From Neckera pumila (Eukaryota; Streptophyta; Bryopsida; Hypnales; Neckeraceae), in NCBI GenBank assembly GCA_963969595.1, contig OZ018409.1, forward strand, positions 26,797,282-26,861,281: a stretch of DNA of 64,000 bases. Reading direction: 5' to 3'. The notes under the pieces were generated by a model that was given only the letters and a program-made list of their open reading frames with translations, did not search any database and had not been told where the DNA came from. Positions 11,864 to 22,400 of the stretch are shown in pieces (position 1 is the stretch's first letter; the number at the start of each line of letters is the position of its first letter). A program made the position numbers and the translations under genes.

Positions 11864-12963
11864 ACTAGTGGTTTACGTATATGGTAGCGTTGTTTTTTTG
11901 CTTATTGTAGCTCTACGGTAAAGCCTTGCGTGTCCTCCCATCAAAGGTGAATTTTGGGAGGGAGCTAGATGCAGTGGCTTACACGACTGACAATTTGGTG
12001 TTTAAATGCCAGAAACAAAAACCTTGGTCTATGGCAATGCCCTAAAAGGAAGAGGGCATTTTGCTAAAAAAAAATTTGCCTTGTTGGGCTCCTCCTTCCT
12101 TGTCTGCCTTTTTTTTCCGCAAAATGTCCTCTTCCTCGGGCATTGCCCTATACAATAATCTTGACCTCCCTTCCAACCTCTGACATCTCTCCCTCCCAAC
12201 ACCCTCCAACCTCCTCCCTCCCTTCCACCCTCGAACTTGTTCCACTGAAATCTACCCGAAATCTATTTTGTCCCCTGAGGAAATGATGGTCCTTTACGAG
12301 TTGCCAAGTACCACTTCTCTTATCTTGCTGATACAATCACTTTGCCTACCCTCTCCTTTTAAGCCGGGATTGGTTGAGAAGGGCCAATGCCTCTAAGCGT
12401 TGGTTCCTTGGCCAATCATCATTGGCATTTGGTCCAATTCACAACCAGACTGAGGTGACCATTTTCTCCCAAAATACTCCAACCAATTCACTGGTGGTGT
12501 AAAATTCCAAAACCACCAAGGAATCTAATGTTGAAAAATGTAGGTGTGTTAATCCCACATTGATTATAGAGAAGGTCCCCTACAATTTTAGGCCCATTAG
12601 AAGTTTAGGTCTTGATCTTTATAATTGGAAAGACAGTGGAGAATTCACCGCATGGTTTCATGAACATTTTGAAGACTACAAGACCTCAAAGCCTAATAGT
12701 TCATGTCACCACCACCACAAGTGGATAAGCCATCAGATCCCTACTTTAGTTTTGTGACATTGTTAAACGAGGTTGAATATGAGGCTATATACAACCTTGA
12801 AATAGATGATATTCTATCCCATGATTGTGAGAATCTAATTTGGATGAAGAAGATGCTCTCCCACCACCCCTTCATTTCTATAAAAAACTCTGCAAATTTG
12901 GAGGTAGAGTGACCTCCATAATTTTCTTGCAGTGCCTAGTGATTGGTACCATGGGCTCAAATA
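11864..12963. other. Spacer with coding-like fragments of unknown origin
   Basis: A CT-rich, purine/pyrimidine-skewed block lies at about 12075-12250. On the plus strand, 12560-12757 and 12703-12912 are overlapping open frames. Read together with a frameshift they give one amino-acid-rich stretch (NWKDSGEFTAWFHEHFEDY, then LLNEVEYEAIYNLEIDD). This may be a decayed transposon or gene fragment; I do not recognise the family. Confidence 0.3.
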
Positions 12964-14226
12964 TACTACAAGAAAATGGGGTATGAATGACTGTAGAGTC
13001 ATTTGTGCCCCCACAAAATGACCGTGGCATAACTGCACCTCTCGAATTGCAACCTCTGGCCTTTGTTGACAATGTCCAAGCCATTAATTAATTGTTGTCG
13101 CAACTGGGGGTGAAGATGCGATGAAAATCAAACTTCTTGTGCGTCTTTTCATTGAGAGTTCATTTGTTTTCCTACTGTGGAGGTCACAAACATTTTTTGC
13201 AACTTAGCGTCACTGATCTGAGACTTGCAAATGACGGTTTTTTTACTGAAGGCGCCTTTGAGGGATTTTGCTGCACTAACGTCTCCGTGGTTTAGGAGGG
13301 AGTCATTTTCTAGTCGCTTTCTAGTCGTACACAAGTTGTTTCTTAATCACTTCCTACACTTCCAAAAAATTTAGTTTTTCTGTTGATTTGATTGCATAGA
13401 TTTGATTCACTTTTCTATTGATTTGAGGAGTAATTTAATGATTTGGATAGAAATCAAGAGAAAAGTGAACCAAATGAATGCAACTAAACCAACAAAAAAC
13501 ATAAATTTTCTAATAGTGAAGCTAGTTGTTTCCTAGATGCTTTTAAATCGTATACTAGTTGTTTCTTAATTGTTTTCTAGTTGTTTTCTAGTTGCTTCTA
13601 AAGTTCATTCCCATTTGTCTTATACCAGTTGTCCTATATCAATTGTAAATAGTACCATTAGGTTGGACATGTAAGACTTATAAGTTGTTGTAGTCTTATG
13701 CAATGAATTTTTTTGATTTAATTCTAAGATTTTTACTGTTTATAGAATTCTATAGAGTATAGATTTCTACAATTTGTAGATTTCTATAATCTATAGAAAC
13801 AAAAAAAGAAATTTAATCCAAGAAATTTTAAAATCTATAAAATTGTAAGGTTTTCTAAACCAGTGAAATCTATTAAATACCAATATTTGAATTTTTAAAT
13901 CTAGAACAAGGTAGGTCTAGAATTTTGAAATTTAGAACAAATGGTAGATTTGAAATTCCAAAATCAAGACAAAAGGTAGATCTGAAATTGAAATATCTAG
14001 AAAAAAGGTAGATTTGAAATGACTCGCAAATGACTGCAAATGACATGCAAATGACAGCTGACATAGATGTCTGTCTCAAACTTTCTCATCCAACGTCTAT
14101 CCAAGGAAAAAATGGATGGTGAGAATAAACATTGAAGTCATTAAAAAATGACTTGTCCGAAATGACTATTGAAAATCAATATGAAGTCATTTTTGCAGTC
14201 ATTTATACTTCCAATTTCTTGTAATG
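12964..14226. mobile_element. CACTA (En/Spm)-like non-autonomous element, about 1.26 kb
   Basis: The left end reads TACTACAAGAAAATGG and the inverted right end CATTACAAGAAATTGG, close to the plant CACTA terminus CACTACAAGAAA. Both ends carry subterminal ATGACTG/AGTCATTT-type repeats: ATGACTGTAGAGTCATTT on the left, GAAGTCATTTTTGCAGTC on the right, and clustered GCAAATGAC repeats at about 14027-14055. The terminal first bases have drifted and no 3-bp target duplication is clear. No transposase ORF is present, so it is a deletion derivative. Confidence 0.7.
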
Positions 14227-15654
14227 AATAGCAGGGCATGGTTCCGGATAATGATTGCCAAGATGGATGTGTAGTATTAGAGGGTGAAGAGCCCTGATTC
14301 ATTAATATGGGGGGCTAAATTGATACCAAAAGTGGTAGACATGTATACGTGTTAGAGATGGAACCTCAAGATGTCTTCTTATGGTCATACAAGTATTTCA
14401 AAGCCATTCCACTAAAGACAATGAAACACTCTATACCATTGAATTAAGGAGGATTATCCAAACAAACCCGCTCAATTAGCTACACTAGATGGGACATTAT
14501 TTTCCACTTATACTAATGGTGAGGGGTTCAAGATTTACCATGTTTGACCGTGCAAAAAGCACTTGCAAGTTTTGGCTCAAAACTGCCTATTTTGGTGGCT
14601 ACTGTGATTTTTGAAATAAATTTTTAAAAAACAAAATAATACATAGATAAATTATAAAGCATTGAAAATACTATGTTCCTAAGATTTCAAACCTAAAAAA
14701 AATTATCTCTAAAAATTATGCACAAAAATAGCACAATGAAAAGTACCAAGAAAATGGCCACACTTTGATGTTTGGTTTTAAGAAATAATAAAAGAACTCA
14801 ATGAAATTCAATTAAAAAACATATTTTTTCTAACGTAAAGATATCCTTTCTCAATTATTTTCATCTTTGGGAAAAATAACTTATGTTTTCTACACTTGTG
14901 CAAAGGTATTGCACTTTGAGCACATGTGGAAGGTAAATATTTTTCAATTTTTAGAAAATCTCTTTGTAGGCTTGTGTAACTATGTTAGAAGTCTCAATTT
15001 AAAGCTGCAAATTTGCATTTTGGGAGAAAAATAGTACTACCCCCCTTCCCCCAATGGCCAAGGTAGACATCCAATTGGGGGCTTTTTAAAAATACAAAAA
15101 TAATTTTTTTAAATGAAAAAAAATATTCAATGTCTACGACTACTACATATATCTTTGTTCAAATTTCATGTAAAAATAACATACAACGCAAATGTTATGA
15201 GTAAAAAACCACCTGTCCAAGGCCAAAGGGGACAAAGAAAAAAGGACAAGTGTTTCAATCTTACAATCACTCAAACCTGGGGGGTACTGGCATGAGCATA
15301 GAATCTATGAGCTCATGAGCCTAAAATCTCTCTTCATATATTATAAATATTTTCTATAGTTAAAGATGTTCATATTATAGGTATCTATGTTATAGACTCT
15401 TAGTTTTCCATGTTATAGTGTATATATGTTATAAACACCTTCAAATGGTTGTAGGTACATTCCTTTAATTAGGTTCAAGGCTCATAGGCTCACGTCTTGT
15501 GTTTATTTGCTAGCATTGTTGTTATCTGGGCTACCAAAAAAGTTCACGACATCATAACTTTTGATTTGGGCACCCATTAAAAAAAATCATATTCTTACTA
15601 AAGGGGGATAGGTTCCCATCTTGTGTCAAAATTTATAAACATCTAATCAAAAAT
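14227..15654. other. AT-rich intergenic DNA, nothing recognised
   Basis: Only short random ORFs are seen, with long A and T runs. No domain, RNA gene or bounded repeat could be supported. Confidence 0.45.
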
Positions 15655-15990
15655 CAACTTCATAGAACTGTACATGTGCCTCCAAATTTCTAATTGTCCA
15701 TTCAACAAACAATTGGCCTTTAGGGATTAACACTCTTGAAGCTTTGAATATGATGTTCCAAATGGGAGAAGGCATGAGTTTCTTCCATGATAAGAAAAAA
15801 GTGCATAGAATTCTAAACTTGCTCAACGTTTTGACAAGGCATAGAAAGGTGGCTAAAATGAAGTATTTACATGCCAAGGAAGCGGATTTTGGATTGACAA
15901 GAACAAAAGAGAATAGTGCACTATATTCCCAAATGACTTTCAAAGAGGGTACTACAAGATATATGGATGGCTTTGGAATTGATGAATTTT
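15655..15990 (+). pseudogene. Protein-kinase pseudogene fragment (catalytic loop to activation segment)
   Basis: The plus-strand frame at 15744-15995 reads GEGMSFFHDKKKVHRILN, NVLTRHRKVAKMKYLH, ADFGLTRTKENSALYSQ and FKEGTTRYM. This is the HRDLKxxN region with D, K and the second-site residues mutated (HRILNLLN), followed by an intact DFG and a recognisable activation loop. An upstream stretch (about 15655-15730) continues the homology in another frame, so at least one frameshift is present. The style matches the TKL kinases related to the gene at 1-2775. It is a dead fragment without start, N-lobe or C-lobe. Confidence 0.75.
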
Positions 15991-18470
15991 TTTAATGATA
16001 ATTATTTAGACAAAAAGAAACATCTAATAAAAATTTGACATTTATAATTTAGGATGGTATATTATGAGATTTTGATTAGAGATATGCTATTTTCAAAATT
16101 AAGCACTAGAAATATAAAGGAGGTCATATTTATTAGGCAATTCTCAAGAGAACGTCCAAATAGATTGTAGATTTTGAGCCAAGCAAAGTTGAAGCTTAGA
16201 GTCTAGAACACAACTAAGATTAGATTACGCTTGTAACCGGAGCTAAGGAATTTGAAATAATCTACTACAAAGACAAGTAGATTTCATAACAACTTGAGAT
16301 CTTTTGTCTACATTTGTTGAAACAAACAATCATTCTTTGCAAATTTCTTGCGGAGTAAAAGACAATCATCCTCACATGCTCATCGAATGATTTTGTGACT
16401 TTTGACAATCTTGTTACAAAATATCCAAGTCTAGTAGTAGAGGTATGATAGAGTGCCACTGGTGACATCTTTTTATTGTTTTATAAGTAATGTGGAGCTT
16501 TGATCATGAGATCTTCATCATCAAGTAAGGAATTATACTTCTTGTAGGTGTGTTGTGTAATTCAATCAAGAGATCAAATGACTTGGAGGTGAGAAACTAT
16601 AACACTACAAATTTTGTCAATTGGTAGGAGCAACTAAAATACATTGCTAGAAGCATTTGTTCAATTGTAAAAGGCTGGTTCCAATAGCTCTTTTAGCAAG
16701 TACACTAGAAGAATACGATTTCCACTACAACTAGCTAATTAAATAACAACTACTTGTCCTATAAAACTACTCTACAACTTTAAGCTAAGTCATAATCACT
16801 AGATTTGACATGTAAATTGTTGAAGTTGCACGATAGTTGCAAAATCAATAGTAGATTAGAAGTCAATGACAAAGTTTACAATTGATTATATTTGTAATTA
16901 ATCAAATAAACAAACGACTGCAACTACAAAAATGACTATAATTCTACTTCAAAACAATTAGTCAAATAGCCTTTTAACACCCTTGTGTAATATATTTTTG
17001 TAGTTGTGGAGCAATTATAAAATAGTCATTAAGTAGTCATGGTAGACATTGTAGAGTGTCAGTTGCAAATTTGATCTAAACAATGATGGTCAAGATTTCA
17101 AGGCTCTTCTTCAAAGTCAAGGAAATCCTAAGTTGCCTCCTCATTGCAGCTATCTCCTACTATTGTTGCCATATACTCTAGCTAAATCTTGCTTTTTTCT
17201 ATTATTATTGTTGCTTCTTGTTTTTCTAATTATATATGTTTATTATTTCCATTGTTGAAACTTGCATTCTGCTTCCTCTTCCGTGATACCATTTTTGTTT
17301 GGAATCCCACAATTTGTATTGTTGAAAACTTGTAAATCACTTGGTGGTAGTGATTATAGCATTAGATGATTAAATGGAATTCAATTTGTCATGTATGAAT
17401 TTGTTAAAAGGCAAAAATACATTAGAAGCATGTATTAAAGAAGTTTAAAGGGATTTGTACCTTTGTGTGTGTAGTTTGTAATGTGCCAAGAATCTAAGTG
17501 GACATTTACAATGAACCTGGTTCTAGCTCTTCATATGAGCAGAAGGTGCATTGTTTATTGCGATTCTTTCTCGGGTACTCACGATATGGAACACATTTCC
17601 AATAATGTTTTAGCTACAATGTCATACCCACTTCGAGTTGTTCTAGTTGTTCTCTAGTTATTGTTGAAGGTTTACAAAGTTGTTATTCAATTGTTATTGC
17701 AAACTTAATCCTTTAGTGACCGGTTGACCACTTTTTGGTTGAATTTTGAATTCTTTGTCTTATACTGCCCTCAATACAAGGTATTTGATAAAACTCAAAG
17801 ATTAACGCAAATAAAGCTTTAGCATGTGCTCCAAAAAAATCCAGTTCAAAGAATTCTATGCATTAACAAGGTAGTTGTGCTTGTCTAAGCCAACCTGAGT
17901 CATACCTTCTAAGTCACATATATATTCAGCAACTCATGTGATTCTATTTGAAATTGATGCCTAAGAACAATAGAAATATTGCCCAGCAATCCCACGAATT
18001 GTAGAGGCATATTTCAAAAATTATGGGCAATAATGTAATATGTTGCTTTAGCGGAAGGCTACTTCGATGCATCGCAATTTGAAGACCACTCACAAAAAAT
18101 TGCACTATCAAATCATATTCACTTTTTGTTTTTTTCACAGATAAAGCCTACAAAATCAATTCCTACGGTTTGATTTGGATTTACTTCCTTGGAGTAGTGA
18201 TGAAATTTTCCTTTTCCAAATTTATATTCAAAAACTGTGCTTGCCTCCCAAATCAACCACGGTTACTAAAGGGTTAAGAAGTTGTCTTTCAATCATTTAA
18301 TGCATGAAAATGACCTTGGAATGAATTCATCCTGCTTTCACAACTAGAAAAACAATTGTTGCAAACTCAATTGTTATTGAAGATCAACTTAGAAACCAAT
18401 GTGAACATTCCATGGGACACGCAAAAAAAACCCAAAACTGACTATTGAAGATCAAACTGGTAAACTCCCC
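15991..18470. other. AT-rich intergenic DNA, nothing recognised
   Basis: No supportable gene or element boundary. Short ORFs (16265-16468, 17944-18138) lack domains. Confidence 0.45.
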
Positions 18471-18473
18471 CAG

Positions 18474-18625
18474 ATTGCAAATCAACTAGTAATTGTTTGC
18501 TTTATGAACCTACTATTCTATCTCTAAATTGCAAATCAACTAATAACCGTTTGCTTTATGAACCTCCTACCCTATTCTATCCCCAAATTACAAATAAACT
18601 AGTAAATGGTTGCTTTGCAAACCTA
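18474..18625. repeat. Short tandem repeat, three copies of about 60 bp
   Basis: Three consecutive copies of the block ATTGCAAATCAACTAGTAA...TTTGCTTTATGAACCTACTA...CTATCTC occur with substitutions and small indels. The ORF over it is a by-product of the repeat. Confidence 0.75.
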
Positions 18626-19110
18626 CTATCTTATGCCATTTGCTTTCTACTATCTTGGTGGTTTTGTAGAAAGACAGCATGGGAATTGAGAGGTTCCCTC
18701 ACACTTGTGTTGTAGTGTTTTTGTTTTGAATATGTTCCAACTTTGGTTTCTAATTTAGAACAGTGAGTTTGTTTGGTGGTTATACTCCATTAATTTTTAG
18801 AGAGTAACAAGTTGGATTTGAAAAAGAATGCAAACAAAATACTTTTTTGAAGAGGAACCGTAAGTTTGTTTGATGGTTCACTCCATTAATTTTTAGAGAA
18901 GAATGAAAAAAGAATGCAATCAAACCATTTTTTCTAAACAAAATAATATGGAGTACTAAAGCATTTCAAATGAATTTTTTTGGGTAGAGCCCCTCATGTT
19001 TTGCCCGATGCTGGGTAGGGCCCCTCTTTTATCTTAGCAACTAACAGTTGGCACAATGGCGCTTGCTACGCTATGCCTTCACCATACTAACTATATTTTA
19101 ATAAAAATTT
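18626..19110. other. Spacer up to the retrotransposon
   Basis: Contains a local duplication (GTTTGTTTGGTGGTTATACT at about 18767 against GTTTGATGGTTCACTCC at about 18873, each followed by ATTAATTTTTAGAGA) and a repeated GGGTAGRGCCCCTC motif at about 18982 and 19014. No gene. Confidence 0.4.
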
Positions 19111-19384
19111 TGACAGTACGTTTTCACTCGGACTCCATCTCTCGATAAGAGATGAAGCTGCCTACGTACCTCAGGCTCAAAATCACATTACTTCTGAATA
19201 GCCTAAGGATCAGAGTGATGATACGTAGTTCTGGCTGAGAAGCAACGCGACTCCTCAGAACCTCAACCTTTAAGAGGTACAACCTTAACCTTGAAGAGGT
19301 ACGAACTAGTGGTATGAAACGGCAGTATACTGACCGTATACGCATACGTAGCCAAGCTACCTGACCATTGACCAGGTCTCGACA
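19111..19384 (-). repeat. 3' LTR of the Copia element
   Basis: 274 bp, matching 24220-24493 except one base. It contains a tandem pair of AAGAGGTAC motifs and short palindromes (CAGTATACTG, CGTATACG). It lies just inside the ATTT flank. Confidence 0.96.
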
Positions 19385-19395
19385 CTCCCCCTCTT
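19385..19395 (-). other. Polypurine tract of the Copia element
   Basis: On the minus strand AAGAGGGGGAG immediately precedes the 3' LTR. This is the expected position and composition for plus-strand DNA priming. Confidence 0.85.
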
Positions 19396-19478
19396 GGCGG
19401 AGGTAAGATGCCAGAAAACCGGTTCTGTTTGACCTAATCACAAAGTATCGTAGTTTTTCAAAATCCTGTCACTAGTCG

Positions 19479-22400
19479 TTATGAACTAAGTTGTGTCTTT
19501 TCCTTTCGGACTTGTGCTAACGATCGCATCTTCATTGACAACATATGTTTGTGATGGGAAGATGGTGGTAACGTTTTTGTAAACAAATCAGCGATGTTCT
19601 CGGCAGAGGTAATCTTCTCGATGGATATGGTGCCGATTTTTGTTTGCTCAGCAGCATAGAAGATTTTCGGTGTCAAATGCTTCGTATTGTTGGATTTAAT
19701 GAAACCTTCTGACATCTGGTGCCGGCAGGCGTCATTATCCTTGAAGATCTTCATAGGTTTTATATCAATCTCGAGATTTGCTAACGTTTTTAGGCTTGAT
19801 GACATATTTCGCAGCCAAACAGCTTCCTTGGTGGTGTCAAATAAGGCGATCAATTCAGCATGATTTGAAGATGTTGCGACTGTGGGTTGTAGCTTCGAAC
19901 TCCAGGAGATCGCTGAATCAGCCATAGTAAAAACGTAGCCGGACTGCGACCTTCCTTTCTCAGGAGCCGACAGGTACCCGGCATCAGCATAACCTTTAAT
20001 CGGTTGGAAATTTCTTTCAAAAAGAATGCCGTAGTCTCTGGTCCCGTTCAAGTAACGTAGCATATGTTTTACTCCGCGCCAGTGTCGTTTAGTCGGTTCC
20101 GCGCTATGTCTTGACAATAAATGAGTTGAGAACTTCAGGTCTGGTCTTACATTTAGCGATAACCAAGACATTGACATTACAGCGGTAATATATGGGTACT
20201 CCGAAGAGAGTATCTCTTCATTGTCTCGCAACGGACCATACTCGTCTTGATCCGTTTTTAGGGTTCTGACCGTTAAAGGTGTGGAGACTGGATGAGCCTC
20301 TGACATCGCGAATTTCTCGAGAAGTCTACTTGTATATGAAGTCATATGCAAGAATACAGAGCCGTCCTCAAAATGCTCTAGTTCCACGCCTAAGCATCTT
20401 GGAGTTCGTCCATAGTCCTTGACTTTGTACTTGTGTTTCATCAGGTCAACAGTTTTCTCGACTGCTGCCCGAGTGCCGAAGATATTTAAGTCGTCGACAT
20501 AAATTGCGATCAGCACAAGGTGCTTTCCTCTGCGGTTCACAAATACACAAGGTGTGTATTTATTTGCTTTAAAACCCTGTTGGATCAGATAATCCGTTAA
20601 ATTCTGGTACCATAGTCGTCCAGACTGTTTCAAGCCATAAATGGCTTTCTGGATCCTTACAACTTGACCCAGTTCTCTCTTTCTCTTCCTAGAGATGATA
20701 TTCAGATTTTCAAGATTGGTAGGATCTGAGGAGGGGGCAAACGTCACACGTTTATGGCCCTTTCCCAAATCCTGCGTTTTCTTGTCGACAAGCTCTGCTT
20801 TTGCTCTCTGGGACTGTCCCGAGTTGCCCATATCCTGCATTGAGCTCTCTTTTGTCGAGTTGATGGATTCTACCCCTTCGGGGAGCTCCATATACATTTC
20901 TTTGTCCATCCTGCCATACAGGTAGGCTGTGACAATATCTAACAGTCTAAATGAGAGTCTTTCCTGCACAGCCAGAGCTATTAGGAATCTGAATGTAATT
21001 GAATCCATTACTGGGCTGTAGGTGAAATCATAGTCAATTCCAAACTGTTGAGTAAAGCCCTTCGCAACTAAGCGTGCTTTATAGCGGATTATCTTTCCTT
21101 CAGAGTCTCTTTTCTTTGCAAAAACCCATTTAGAACGAATGGGTTTCATATCAAGTGTCTTAGGCTGCGGCACCCCAAAGACTTGTCTTTCTTTCATTGA
21201 ATTCATCTCATCTTGCATTGCACGTTTCCAGTGCGGCCATTCTACTGATCTCTTTGCTTGTGGGACCGTTTTTGGTATGTCAGGGTTTTCTAAAATAGCA
21301 TTGACGGTGTGCACCATCAAGGCTTCATTCTTACAAATGGTTCGTCTATCCCAGACGTGATCAGTGAGTGCTACATCCGTTGCTTCTTCGAAGCTAGGCT
21401 GGTTAGTTGCTACTCCCCTTGGACCTTGTGTTACTCCCCCTGTCTCCGGCAATGCCCCCCCAGTAATATGTGGTGCTCTCCCTAAATTCTTTGGCTTATT
21501 TTTAGACCCTAAAGGACGTCCCCTTTTTCGTCGAATTTGAGAGACGTTCGCCGGTGTATTATCTGGTAGTATTCGTGCTGGAGTGTATTGGACTTGGGTG
21601 TAGGGGGTTTTTACAATATCAGGTGTATCAGCAAAAGCATCAGGTAGCTTGCGAGCAAGTTCTCGCAGCCTCAGTATTCGTTGCACTTCCCCATCGCAGC
21701 GATAATCTGGGCTGTCGTCAATTGTCGCTGTATGCCAATTAATGTCTAAAACCGTGGCAGGCAGCTGTTCTTTGATTTCCATGAATGGAAAATGTTGTTC
21801 ATCAAAATGGCAGTCTAGAAACCTTGCCCTAAATAGGTCTCCAGTTTTTGGTTCTATATACTTTATCAGGGAATTACCTACGTTCCCAACATAGATACCC
21901 TGCTTCCTCTGAGGTCCGAACTTTTTCCTTTTCGTGGGGTCAAGCGGCACCTCAATAGAACATCCGAATTTCCTTAAATGTTTTATATCCGGTGCATTTC
22001 CCGTCGCTAATTGATGTGGACTCATCTTATTTCTTGCAGATGGGCGGTATCTAATGAGATCAGCAGCATGCATTACTGCGTGGCCCCAGGCCGTTAAAGG
22101 TAAGTTGGACTTGAGTAGCAGAGGACGAGCTATCCATTGTATTCTCCGAATTAAGCTTTCGGCGAGTCCATTCTGAAAATGGACTTCTGGTAGTGCTACT
22201 TCAAGTGTTATACCTTGTGCTGTGCAGTAATTTTGGAATGTTTTAGACGTAAACTCACCTGCCCCATCAACTCGAATGTCCCTGACACCATTATCTGGAA
22301 ATCTAACTTGCATCCTGATTAACTGTATCAACATCTTCGCGAAAGCGTGATTCCTTGTTGACAACAGGTTGACCTCACTCCACCTCGAGGTGGAGTCTAT

